DNA of 64,000 nucleotides, taken from assembly GCA_023374025.1 (NCBI GenBank), contig SIJG01000004.1, forward strand, positions 1,609,226 through 1,673,225. The letters are read 5' to 3'. Source of the DNA: Heterodera schachtii. Taxonomy: Eukaryota; Nematoda; Chromadorea; Rhabditida; Heteroderidae. Positions 34,222 through 45,137 of this stretch are shown piece after piece. The notes beneath the pieces are model-generated. The model saw nothing but the letters and a program-made list of their open reading frames with translations. It was not told the DNA's origin and ran no database searches. The position numbers were made by a program, and so were the translations under genes. Position 1 is the stretch's first letter; each line of letters starts with the position of its first letter.

Positions 34222-36736
34222 TCATTCCTCAGCCATTATCGCATCCGACGCCTCGCGCGATCTTTTCAAACGCTTGGCAGCCTTTCGTCTTTTCTTGAGA
34301 ATCTGAAAAGGATTTAAGAGAGTAATTTTCATAATTTTTTTTTGGTTGGCTACGGGTTAAGAAAGGAATGACTATAAAACCGAAAATTCTTGATTTCAAC
34401 CTATTTTTTTAAATTAAAAGACACCTTTTCAACTTCGACTGTCGCCTCCTCAACAGCTCCATGCATTACATCAAGATTCTTCTTCGGAATGACTCCTTTT
34501 TCGTAATAAACTAAACGCTCTTCCACCTAAACAGGAATTGACATCTTAAGATATTAAACATTTATTACATAGGTCAAATAGGAATAACTCATTCATTGTT
34601 AGAAAGAAAAGCAGTTTTGAACAATCTTAATTTGCTTCCCGTTTTTAATCATATATTTTTTATGATTTCAATATAAACTAAGATATTTTATATTCGTTTA
34701 TTGTAGCATATGTAACCCGAACCCTATTGTTCTTCGTTGACCTTTCCTCTTATGTTTGGTTGATTTTTGGATATGCTTACCTGCTGACGCAATGCTTCGC
34801 CGAAAGAGGGCACAGGAACATCAGAGAAACAGTCGATGCGAGAGGCCAAGCTGCACTTGTTGGCCAAGAAACGACTGATACGACCTTTGTGTTTGGCCTG
34901 AGCGCGTCCAATGAAAGTCGAATGGAACAAAAGACCATATTTCGGCGTATTTGCTGAAAATCGGGAATTTCAAAAATATGATATTTGAGAATCTGACATT
35001 TCGTTTTCAGTGCTCGGAAGAGTGCTTTTTCTGCGCCCAAAATTTGAATTGTCGACGCGGGGTATTTGGCAAGGTTTGTGAGACTGCCCGCGTGAGAGAT
35101 CAGTCGAGCACCGACCCAAAACAAAGCGATTTGTTTCTTAACACGGAAATTGGTATTGTACCTGCTCTCCAATTAATGAAGACAAAGACGGAGCACACGA
35201 ATCCATGCGATCCTTAAATTATAGCGGAATATCAATTACAATAAGGAGAGAAGTTAAAGCTGAAGTAGTTGTTTCATAAATTCGTTTTTCATAATTTTAT
35301 TTCATAAAATAGATATTGTCTTTTAAATATTTTGACCTTGATGTATTGGTGTAAACGCTGTCTATACTCAGAAAGCGATGCCACCCGTTTTGCGAACAGT
35401 TCAATGTTGTGCAAATCCATTTCCGAAATTTCCATTCCCATCGATGTCCGAGCCGCTTCAATGACTTCAGCTGCCTTTTGTTCATCTTCCAGAATCTCTT
35501 TAAATTTTTCTTTTTAGAGAATGAAATTACAATATTAAGTGAGAGTTGAGCCGGCATGGGCCAACCACGAAACAAAAATAAAATTAACAAGCCAAAATTG
35601 GCATTTTTCGAACTAGTGACGTCACCCCCTTTTTTCGAAAACTTCACCGAACTAAAACACAATTAATGTACAGAGTGATGTTGTGTTTAAACTTTGTCAA
35701 ATTATTTCAATAATACCTTTGATTTTCGTTTCCACCGCCTCATCCATTTTTTCCGCGGTTCATAATTGCGGTTGCACAACACACGTATTTGTATAATTCC
35801 GGCACTATTTTAATCAACTCTGGAAAGTGGTAGGCGTACCATTCCTAAATTCAAACAATACGGGAATAAATTCGCGATGGAATGGACAAGCCTTGATGCG
35901 CATGCCGAACAAGTTGATGTCTTTGTCCAGCTGGTCAAGCAGTGCAATTGACTGTATCACCATGTTATCGACACGGTGGACGTCAAATTTCACCTTAAAT
36001 CATAGAACTTCATATTTATTCATCCGCTGTCAATTACACTTTGAATTAACCTTGGATCTCGAATAGCTATGACCCAATGAAAGTTGTGCCTTTCCGAGTT
36101 GTGCATGTGGCAAATCCTTCGCCAACACGCGAAAATGCATCCGAATGCCCCGAAGCAATTCCTGCACGACTCCAGTGAAAGCAACACGAATACATAAAAG
36201 GAAATGAGGAAAATTAAATGATTGCGCTAAAATTATGATTCAATGAAAGAACGAATGGGTTCGAGCTTCGATGCTTACTATTAATCATCCATTGATCACA
36301 AAAATGTACCTGGTAATGCCTCCACTAGAGAAGCTGACAAACGCTGATCACCAACTCCAAGCAGAACCTTTTTCTTTTTTTTCGGTAGATTAGCCTCCAA
36401 AAAGTTCAGCAAATCAATGTGGATAATCCCTAAAAACAATAATCAAACAAGAAAATCAAGAACAAAACCTTCCGCAATGCTATTCGCATTTTCAAGTGCC
36501 GCCTCGGTGTTTCTGAATGGGTCAAATGCATGCACTTGGACAATCGTTTGAAAACGCTGAGCATCTGTCATCGCACTTTGTACCTATAAATTTTAAAACA
36601 AATGTACCACCCCTTCGTCATCTATGAAAACCTCTGGTTGTATTTGACCAATATCTTCATATTCCTTGATCTTGAATAGTGTGTAACCAACTGCATGTTC
36701 ATACAATGCATAATTGGGTGCTTCGGAAGTTGCCAT
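34222..36736 (-). CDS. NOP56: NOP56, box C/D snoRNP core protein
   Basis: Nucleolar scaffold protein that, with NOP58, fibrillarin and SNU13, forms the box C/D snoRNP for rRNA 2'-O-methylation. Start 36736: [20 protein letters not shown]. Next come [20 protein letters not shown] and [16 protein letters not shown]. The coiled-coil part includes [12 protein letters not shown] sequence, [20 protein letters not shown] and [10 protein letters not shown]. The Nop domain has [48 protein letters not shown] and [18 protein letters not shown]. The C-terminal tail is basic ([18 protein letters not shown]), as in NOP56. Intron 35891-35845 is GC-AG, while the intron 35161-35116 appears to end in GG rather than AG. 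Stop 34224-34222. Confidence 0.92.
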
Positions 36737-36836
36737 AATATTGAAAACGATGCTTAAATAGATAATGGAAGAAAATGTAAAGCTCTCAAATGCGAGATGT
36801 AAAAATTTCAGTAAAATTTTTTTGAAAATTTAAGCA

Positions 36837-36905
36837 ATTTTCTTAACAAAATTGCTCAAAAAATTTCTCGGCGGCGCCTATCGGCACCGCCGGACCCCCA
36901 TACGC
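36837..36905. repeat. Inverted copy of part of the 27.8 kb fold-back repeat
   Basis: CTCGGCGGCGCCTATCGGCA with flanking CTCAAAAAATTT and CCGCCGGACC is the reverse complement of the block at about 27987-28032. It lies directly upstream of NOP56 and next to the transposon. Confidence 0.7.
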
Positions 36906-36921
36906 CCTTGTGCTTTGGTAT

Positions 36922-36930
36922 CATTGGTTT
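36922..36930. repeat. Left 9-bp target-site duplication of the Mutator-like element
   Basis: CATTGGTTT immediately precedes the left inverted repeat and is repeated exactly at 38526-38534 after the right one. Confidence 0.85.
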
Positions 36931-38525
36931 CGTGTGCCGACAAAATCCCTACATGACAAAATCCCTACTCAGCAAAAATTGACAAAATCCCTACTCAGCC
37001 AAAAATGACAAAATCCCTACTGACAAAATCTCTACATGACAAAATCCCTACCCAGCAAAAAATGACAAAATCCCTACTAACCTTGAAAATGACAAAATCC
37101 CTACCCGATAAAATCCCTACTAAGATAAAATGACAAGTTTCAAAACTTGCCAGCTCTGATAGTCTTGCACGGGAGCAACATATTTTTTATCTTAAGATTT
37201 GTTTTATGATTCATTACGTATTTAGAGCAAGAGTCAATTTCTTGAAATGAATTACCGTGAACACCTTGAAAAAAATCTAAATTTGAGGAAACGGCCATGC
37301 ATTGCAGACAGGACTATTAGGCCCTGACGAACACAATCATTGCGCTGTTTTGGCACAACAGTCAGCAGAGACGGGAAGAGCGCAGATCAAACAGGCCATC
37401 AAAGACAACCCACAAATGAAACCATCCCAAACGCGAGCACAAGTCAGAGCAGGAACTGCCGATGAAACCTTTGACCAGATGGGCACTAACGACGCATTAA
37501 TGGGAATGATGAGGAAGCGGAAGAGGAAAGGAAGAAGGTCCACCGGACTTTCAGGTACCTTTTAAAAATTTCACACGAATTTTGGTTGGTTTTTCTTTTT
37601 GGAAAGTTTTGACATTGGCACTTCTGCCACCCATGCACGTGCGCAGAGCGTTTGCTTTGACAACAGAAAGGGCGCCACTGGGTATGCAGGCGTGGCTGTC
37701 CTACGTAGCCAAAACGTTCATGGTCTCACGTAAGCTGAACAAAGGCTCGGTATTGTGGCTTTTGAGCCCCAACACATTTCCTTCTTGAGCAGGTCTGCTT
37801 TCTTGGCCGCGTTCGTCAAGGACATCGACAAACAGAGAGACATTGCGCAAGCTATACGCTTACGCAAAATCAGAAATCGTCGGCCCATACACATTATCAA
37901 AGAGCAGCGAGTAGTCGAAATTTTGGAAACAGCAAGGTTCGGAACGAATGAAGAACTGATGGAAGTGTGCAATCTTTTGGGCTTGGTGATGCAGGGATTC
38001 GTTGGTGGTCTCCATATGAGGAACAATGAAAGCGATATTGATTCGGAAGACGATTGACATTTGATAGATTTGTCCAACATTTTTTTTTTGTTTATCGCAT
38101 TTTCTGTTGTCAAATTATCTTTTTCAAATCACTTTTTGCCAATTTATTATGTTAGAATAAAAATTTCTAAATGTTCGGTGTTCTTAAGAAGACGGATTTT
38201 GTCGTTTTTGGCTGAGACGGGATTTTGTCGGTACGGGATTTTGTCGGCACACGGCTTTTTTCACTTTTTTGGTTTAAAAATATATTCGAAAAAAGAACTT
38301 TTTTAACTGTCGGTGTTTTTGGTAGGGATTTTGTCATTTTCAAGGTTAGTAGGGATTTTGTCATTTTTTGCTGGGTAGGGATTTTGTCATGTAGGGATTT
38401 TGTCAGTAGGGATTTTGTCATTTTTGGCTGAGTAGGGATTTTGTCAATTTTTGCTGAGTAGGGATTTTGTCATGTAGGGATTTTGTCAGTAGTGATTTTG
38501 TCATGTAGTGCTTTTGTCAGCGCGC
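36931..38525. mobile_element. Mutator-like DNA transposon with long tandem-repeat inverted ends
   Basis: The 1595-bp element is bounded by CATTGGTTT on both sides (9-bp target duplication, typical of MULEs). The left terminal inverted repeat (about 36931-37135) starts CGTGTGCCGACAAAATCCCT and is built of repeated TGACAAAATCCCTAC units; the right one (about 38325-38525) is its reverse complement, ending GCGCGC. The order of subunit variants (…CATGACAAAAT…, CTCAGCAAAAATTG, CTCAGCCAAAAATG, CCCAGCAAAAAATG, CTAACCTTGAAAATG) is the same in both arms. Between them lies a short transposase-like gene remnant. The size and damaged gene suggest a non-autonomous, internally deleted copy. Confidence 0.85.
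37302..38057 (+). pseudogene. Remnant of a FLYWCH/MULE-type transposase gene inside the element
   Basis: Three short open segments. The first (about 37302-37553) has GPDEHNHCAVLAQQSAETG followed by lysine-rich helices; an H-N-H motif like this ends the FLYWCH zinc finger often fused to MULE transposases. The last (about 37791-38057) reads SAFLAAFVKDIDKQRDIAQA and ends NNESDIDSEDD, which could be a C-terminal tail. The DDE catalytic core and SWIM finger between them are absent, so the gene is judged an internal-deletion derivative. Splice sites at about 37554 and 37793 could join the pieces. The family call rests on weak motif resemblance plus the MULE-type ends. Confidence 0.5.
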
Positions 38526-38534
38526 CATTGGTTT
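38526..38534. repeat. Right 9-bp target-site duplication
   Basis: CATTGGTTT, identical to 36922-36930. Confidence 0.85.
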
Positions 38535-38544
38535 GCATAGACTA

Positions 38545-38765
38545 ATTTTTGACCCGATACATTTTGCCAAATAGCGTATTGGCATAATTTTTTGCGCGCT
38601 AAATCAAAATTATACTGGTAATGCCTTTCTTTCACAATTTATTTTGACTTGATCAGCATAACTCGCTTCATTCCCAATCAACACATTTGATATCTAAAAA
38701 AGCTTTCTAAAAAGAGAATCTTTTTCTAAGCAAATGCTAAGCAATAACATTAATTCACTGACGAA
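38545..38765. repeat. Dispersed repeat, copy 1
   Basis: Shares with 41110-41325, in the same orientation, the blocks GCCAAATAGCG, TTTTTGCGCGCTA, CATAACTCGCTTCATTCCCA and TTTTTCTAAGC(A/G)AATGCTAAGC. Probably a degraded transposable element; no coding sequence. The two copies bracket the PRC1 gene. Confidence 0.75.
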
Positions 38766-38988
38766 ATCGTCCACCGACTAATTCGTTTGATAGTAAAAGA
38801 AAAAGCTGATTTTGATTTGTATTTGGATATTTTAGCTGATTTTGATTTGTATTTGGATATTTTATCAGTCTATACGATTCAAAAAAAATACAGTACATTT
38901 GTACGTGTCATTTTTAAACAAATTATGAGTTAAAGAACAAGTCGGCAGAATAAACAGTAAATACAACGAACACAAATAAAATTATCGT

Positions 38989-40984
38989 TTATAGCCCAAT
39001 TTCTTCTTTAGGAATCTGACTGCTCGAAAAGGACCGTTTACGAGTGGCGCGCTTCGTCTCGCCCCCTTTGCGGGAATGCGTCGGCGTCTGCTGCGTTTCT
39101 CCGATTGGGTTCAGTGCGCGAGGAGCAGTAACGAATACATTGCGTCGAGAAGTGGACGAAGTCGCGGAACGGTTCGACGTTGACCGTTTCAAAGGATTCG
39201 AAAGCTGTAATTAGAGGTTCAAAAACAATCATTGGATGGATGGTAACGAATGACCTTCTGAGCCTTTTGCACTTCTTTGTCTTGGTGATAATTTCGCATC
39301 TCCGATTCGGCGTATTTGTCAGCTCGCAATCCGTCGATGATAATGTCGTTTAATTGGAAGTTTTTGACGTAGTCGTTGCATAACTCACAAAGCTCGTTCA
39401 GCAATTTCGGGAGTTTTTGTTCCACGGTTTTTTGTTGCTAAACGTTTCATTTGCTCATGTAAAATTATGAATCCGATTAACAAAAGGGACATACCCTCCC
39501 ATTAGCAGAGGGAAAGAATTTTTGGTGTTTAAAATTGTCGAAGTTTTTATCTCTATCTCCAGTTCTTTTATTCCCTATTTAACCCTTTCCTCATTCTACA
39601 CAAAAAGGACCTTGAGTTTTTTGTTCAGATCCCCCGCCCTGTTCGTGTAGAAAGACGCACGACACACACGCCGTTCGATGTTCCAACTTCTGCTTCCAAC
39701 TGTCCATCCATTCGTTCAGTTTGTCAAATACGGGCTTCGCTCGCTCGTACATTTGCTGACGGATTCGAACTTCCTCCTCCAATTTTTGCAGTTCCTTCTC
39801 GCTCAGATTTTCTGCAATATGACATATAAAAGGAGATTAATCACGCAAATAAATAAGCGGTTTGAAATTTCCAAGGATTTTAATGACTTTTGTTTTGTCA
39901 ATTGTCACTTACCCAAATTTGGCTTTGCTGGAAGCTCCGTAGAAGGTTGGAAACATTTTGCGGATAGCTCGTTTAATTTAACGAGCAGCTCGTCATAGCG
40001 GAAGGTGACCTGTTGAAGCCACGAGTGGTGATGGTCTTTCAGCTAAATTTGTAGGGGCATAAGCAAACAGATCACTTCGTTCGATCGCACTTCTTTAAAC
40101 TCACTCTTTCATTGATTTTTTCCATCTTCTTCAGAAAGGCAGACGATAACACGATGGATTGGCTGTCCAAGTCAACACGCAAAAAGTGGAGGTCGTCTTC
40201 ATTGAAACTATTGATGGACGGGCGAATGGTCTCAAAGATTCTGAAACGAAATTTGAAATCAATAAAATTTGTCGTGGCACCGTTTGCTCTCCGCTTGGAG
40301 TTGAAGTGCCTTCTCACGCCGTTCGTTGACAAAAGTCTGCAGCGCGTTCACCTCGCCTTTGAGTTTGTCCAACTCATCTTCGGACATAATCTGTAACAAA
40401 TCTTTTTGGCGTTGTCTTCCCAATCGCTCTCTCACTCTGTCATGCACTCCTTCGATTTGTCGCGCCGTTGTTCCCACCCTATCGCACAATGCTTTGTATT
40501 TTTCCGTCAGCCTCGCTTGGCACCCCACAATTTCCTCCCTTTTCGCTTCCAATCGGTTTTTTTTCCGAATCAAGCACTTTCAGCTAAAAAAAATCAGTGA
40601 GAATGTTAGAAAAAATTTGAGGTACCAATGCGATCGACTTGGGCGGGAAAAGCGACTCGTCGAAGGAAGGCAACCCCAAAAAATTCCTCAGATTGGTCAC
40701 TGCTTTTTGGCGGATTTCCAAGTCAGAAACAATATCACGGACCACCTAAACTTGCAAATATGTTTAGACGTAGATGAAGGTCTTAATGTACTTACTTTCT
40801 CTTCTGATTTTCTGATGACCTGTAGGAGATTGATCATAAATTCGCAGGCTTCTTCCACGCGGCATTCGCGGGTTGGCAAGTCCATGTGAACAGTGTCCCA
40901 GAGCTGGTTCAGATAACCAAACTCATTCTGAACACTGATGATTACATTCTCAATGGATTTATCAAGACTGCTTTTGAATGACAT
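38989..40984 (-). CDS. PRC1: PRC1/Ase1/MAP65 microtubule-bundling protein (one frame break)
   Basis: Cross-links antiparallel microtubules in the anaphase central spindle and is needed for cytokinesis (C. elegans SPD-1 is a family member). Start 40984: MSFKSSLDKSIENVII, then LNQLWDTVHMDLPTRECRVE, typical of the dimerisation region. Rod segments include KALCDRVGTTARQIEGVHDR and ELDKLKGEVNALQTFVNERR. The microtubule-binding domain shows YERAKPVFDKLNEWMDSWKQ and, after a frame change, SFYTNRAGDLNKKLK, which matches the family signature F-x-NRGG-x-L. Next come KTVEQKLPKLLNELCELCND and a basic Ser/Thr-rich tail ending IPKEEIGL (stop 38991-38989). Between KLE and ERR at 39677-39680 one base too many (CATC) breaks the frame; spacing otherwise fits PRC1 exactly, so a sequencing error or recent mutation is likely. 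Confidence 0.83.
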
Positions 40985-41104
40985 ATGGGATGAATTGTTT
41001 GATATTTTGTCAATGCTCAAATTAGAATTAATTAAAAAATAATAAATAATGAATGAGAGCGAAAATGCGGTCGAATATCAGCATAGCATTGAATTAAAGC
41101 TGGA

Positions 41105-41325
41105 TGGGTTTTCAAAATTTTAGTCATAACGCCAAATAGCGCATTTGGCGAATTTTTGCGCGCTATTTCAAAATTTACACTAGAAAATGCCATTTTTGTA
41201 TTTTTTTTTATTTTGATCTGCCATAACTCGCTTCATTCCCAATCAAACCGAACAATTGATGATATCTAAAAAAGGTATTTGAAAAGGAGAATATTTTTCT
41301 AAGCGAATGCTAAGCAATTTGACAT
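41105..41325. repeat. Dispersed repeat, copy 2
   Basis: Same-orientation relative of 38545-38765. Shared blocks include GCCAAATAGCGCATT-like, TTTTTGCGCGCTAT and CATAACTCGCTTCATTCCCA. Confidence 0.75.
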
Positions 41326-41497
41326 CTCAGAAAAAAGTTGTAGCCGCTGTTTTTACCAAAATGCAAAAATTTATATTTTTTTTATTGATTTTAAATGTTC
41401 AAAGTGATTTTATACAATTATAACCAAAATTATTAGAATTTGCGAATTTGATTTTTTTTTTTTTTTTAGTGTGTTAGAGGTGTGAAAATAGGGACGA

Positions 41498-41612
41498 AAC
41501 CCAACTCGTACTATTATGTAGTAAATATAGAAACAGAAAAAATCGAGACAGCGTTAAGTCATCAGAGAACAGAGAAAAAAAGATACTCTAAAATAGTACG
41601 AGTTGGGTCTTT
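41498..41612. repeat. Small inverted repeat
   Basis: ACCCAACTCGTACTAT at about 41500 and its exact reverse complement ATAGTACGAGTTGGGT at about 41593 flank about 80 bp. Probably a miniature element or its remains. Confidence 0.7.
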
Positions 41613-42067
41613 ACCTGAAAATAGTACGCCAAAATGAGAGGGAAAGAAACACTTTTTTAGTTTTATTTTATAACTTTTTAAATTGAGCATAGACAATTAT
41701 AAATTCAGCATAGAAAAATGCAGAATTTTTTTCTCTATCGCTATGCAAAATTTGGTGTGAATTTAACAAGCAGAAAAAAAGTTAAACAGGATGAAGTAAA
41801 TGCTGTTTTTTCTATTAAAAAATGTAAGTACGCCAAAGTGAAAGAGCATAGGTAATTTGGCGTTCTGATTGTGACTATGGGAGCTAAATTATTTTTTTGC
41901 ACCAAATGTTGAGCAGTAATTTTCAGCTCTATCTCTATTCTTGTTTATACGTCCAATCAACGACTCCACCAATTATTAGGCAATCGCCATTTTTTCTAAA
42001 ATGTCATATTATTTCATGGTCGTTTAATAGCAATAGAGCCAAAAAAAATTTATTTAGAATCATACTT

Positions 42068-44664
42068 ATGCCGCCCCTAGATAAAATTTTCAGTTGCCGT
42101 CTCAAAGGAATTGAATTGAATATTTTTCGAGTAAGATACATATCACACATTTAAATGGTCTTTACCTTTTGTATTTTTCAGGGGGACATTGTGATGGCTG
42201 AAACAGATGCCATTGCAATTTTATGTGACCCAGACTTTAAGCTCAATGCGGGTGTCGGAAGGGCGATCAGAAACACGGGTGGTCAGGACTTCATGGTTCG
42301 TTTTTTTTTGAACAACCTCTGAAGAAATAAGCTAGATAATATGCAGAAACATTTTTTAGTTCTTTATTTTGTTGTTTAGAATTCTCTAAACGAGGAGAAA
42401 CGCAAACAGCGTGGTTCACGTGTGATCTCTGTTCCTATTTCAAGTGGAATTCGCTCTGCTTCTGTGCTGTTGGCTCCCGTTTCTGGCATGGACCGTCATT
42501 CTCTCGGCCAAGTTTATTCTGCAATCATCCAAAAAGCGTTGGACCTTCGGATTGAGAGTCTTTCGATGCCTCTGCTTGGTACGGTTTTTATTATCATACT
42601 TTTCAAATTCATTAAATTTAGGAACTTTATTTTCCTCAATTGATACCGCTTCAAATTATTTGTGGGCTTGCCTTCAGCAGTTTTCTTCATTTGGTCGTTT
42701 AAAGGTAAATGGAAATTGTTTTCATTGAGCCAACTCCAAATTTTAGAAAATTCAAATCGTGGACACCAATGATTTCCATATGCGATCTCTTCACAAATTC
42801 ATCATTGCCAAATTGCGTGCTCAATCACAACTCCACAATGGTTCATCGGCTTCAAGTAACTCGGAAAACAATCAATCGGACGACAGTCGGCTGACAGTGA
42901 GCACACCAACCGGGAACACCGACAGCGAACAGTCATTTCGCTTGGTTGGCTCGGGGACTTCGCAATCGCCAATTGAACTTTTCTGTTCCACTGGTGCCGG
43001 ACGCAACCTTCGTAAGTTTTATTTGATCAATTAATTTGAAAAGGAATTTTTTTTCCAAGGAATTGCACTCGGCCGAAACAACGGCATCACTTCCACGCGT
43101 TTCCGTCGAGGACAGAGTCACTCAGATTCGCGCATTTCAATCAACATTTCAATTGCGAGTGAGCAAGGTGAGAAGCCATGCCTCGAAGATTTTAAATATT
43201 CCAAACTTTCTGATTTTTCGTAATTTTATACAGAAACTGAGCAATCATCAGACGACAGCGTAAATTCAGATGACGGAAGCGGAGACTCGGATGGGAACAA
43301 TGAAAACAGCGATTTGGAAGTCACCAATGGCGAAGCGGAAATGGCCAGCAATAGCAGCGATGCCTCCGACAGCGATGACGACGACCTTTTCACGCATGAA
43401 GTACTGCTTATATAACATTGGATTAGGAATGACATTCATTTGTAATTGGATTTTTAAGACGGATGATGGGAGCGATGCGATGGATAGCGACGACGAGGAC
43501 CAATCCGACGAAGATGCCAACCGAAGGGCAGACGCACTTACCAGGGAACAGGAGAAACAGTTTTGGTCCATTGTCCCAGTCGAACAACTGAAAACCGACG
43601 ACGGAAACTCCCAATCTTCGGACAAACCATCGACTTCTTACGCCGCTTCTCAGGCCAGGCTTCCTCCGTCTCAAAAGAAAAGCCAAGCGCCGAGTTCATC
43701 TATGCGCCATCCCAACGTTTGTCTGGACGACTCCTCAATGCCGTGCTCCATTTGTTTGAGTGACATGCGCGAGGAGTGCGACGACGATGTTGTTGTTCAG
43801 CTGTCTCTCTGCTCTCACTTATTCCACAAGGAATGCATAAAGGTATTTCCGAGGCGTCTATTTTTGTAACTAAAAGCACATCAAATCGGGAGAAGTTGGG
43901 GACGTACCTCCCCCTCCCTTTTTTCGCAATTCGCCCACCGTTAGTTCACTCCTCTACTTTTGCTGAAATTATCACAATCAGTTGATTCATGTGCAAAAGT
44001 CACATTTTAATTTGTTTCTTTTTTCTTCAGTCCGCCTTTGCTGTGAAGCGACAGTGTCCTCTGTGTATGCTTTGGTATGGCGAATGCGTCGGTTACCAGC
44101 CCGCCAATGGTAATTTAGGTTTTAATATAATTAAATTATTTGATGTTTAAGCTACTATGACGGTGAAGCAAGTCCCGGGGTATGTCGCCGGACACAGAGA
44201 CGCAAAGGGATTCCATGAAATCACTTACCATATTCCTGCTGGAATTCAGATTGTATGTCTTTTCCCGACCCTTATTTGCTCCGTCCAATGCGCTTATTTC
44301 CAAATGTTAAGGATGGACACATTCGCCCCGGGCAGCCGTACAGTTCGACCACTCGCATCGCCTATCTGCCGAATAACACGGAAGGCACTCTTGTGCTCAA
44401 AATGCTTCAATTGGCTTTCACTCGCCGGCTGATCTTCACAATTGGCGATTCAGTGACTACGGGTCGCAAAAATGTGCCGGTGTGGAACAACATCCATCAC
44501 AAGACTAACAAGAAGGGCGGCCCGCAAAAGTGTGCCTTTGTTATTTGGAAAGAATTTATGTTAATGGTGTTTCATTAAGCTATGGTTACCCGGACCCTTC
44601 TTATTTGGGACGCGTCAGAGAGGAACTTATGATGGTCGGCGTACGCAGCGAACAAGTGAACTAA
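42068..44664 (+). CDS. Macrodomain-RING-Deltex C-terminal protein (predicted E3 ubiquitin ligase)
   Basis: Predicted ubiquitin ligase with two ADP-ribose-binding modules. Start 42068: MPPLDKIFSCRLKGIELNIF. A macrodomain follows: GDIVMAETDAIAILCDPDF then KLNAGVGRAIRNTGGQDF and SRVISVPISSGIRSASVLLA. The centre is a long acidic Ser/Asp-rich linker (about 42830-43660). The RING finger is CSICLSDMREECDDDV, LCSHLFHKECIK, QCPLCMLWYG. The Deltex C-terminal (DTC) domain runs to the end: ITYHIPAGIQ, GQPYSSTTRIAYLPNN, LAFTRRLIFTIGDSVTTGRK, VWNNIHHKTNKKGG and YGYPDPSYLGRVREELMMVG. The IHHKT and TTG motifs that line the ADP-ribose pocket of DTC domains are intact. In vertebrates the DTX3L ligase works with the separate macrodomain protein PARP9; here both activities lie in one chain. 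Linker exon borders are approximate. Confidence 0.88.
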
Positions 44665-45137
44665 CTGACTGAACTGATGGGACGCAGGAAATTCCTTTCA
44701 TTCCGATGTATTTGTGCCCTCTGAGACGTTCACTAATTTTACTTGTCGCTTTAAATCACTGATTATTTTCATTTCACAAAAATGTTTTTGCATAAGTATA
44801 TTTATTTATTGTTTTGTCCACTCACTTTAGTTCACGGAGAAATAAAAAATTTATTCTCATTTGTTAATGTTCAAAATTGAAAATTGTAAAAATCAGAAAC
44901 CTAACAAAAAAGTTCCACTATACGAAGAAAGAATTGTGAAAAGGCAAAGAAATAAACAAATCAAATTCAAATCAGCAGATCTGAAAAAGGGGCAAATGTA
45001 AAGACACTTAATTTACGCAATTAAATTTATAAAAATTGCCCTTTTTGACACAGTCTCTAATTAATTGTCAGTTCTGCTAATGAGAAATTGTGAAAGAAAC
45101 GAAAGGGGCGGCAGCTCAAAGGACAAATTCAAAACAT
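44665..45137. other. Convergent 3' flanks
   Basis: AT-rich, with AATAAA words near 44839 and 44950. It separates two convergent genes; no exon seen. Confidence 0.5.

Larger units (their letters stand above)
40985..42067. other. Intergenic with two repeats
   Basis: Divergent spacer between PRC1 (minus) and the macro-RING-DTC gene (plus). It holds the second copy of the dispersed repeat and a small inverted repeat. The rest is AT-rich with no exon seen. Confidence 0.55.

Noticed and set aside
36938..37140. TGACAAAATCCCTAC array considered as a CRISPR array
   Set aside because: Spacers are only 1-15 bp and similar to each other, the array is repeated inverted at 38325-38525, and the genome is eukaryotic; it is a transposon end.
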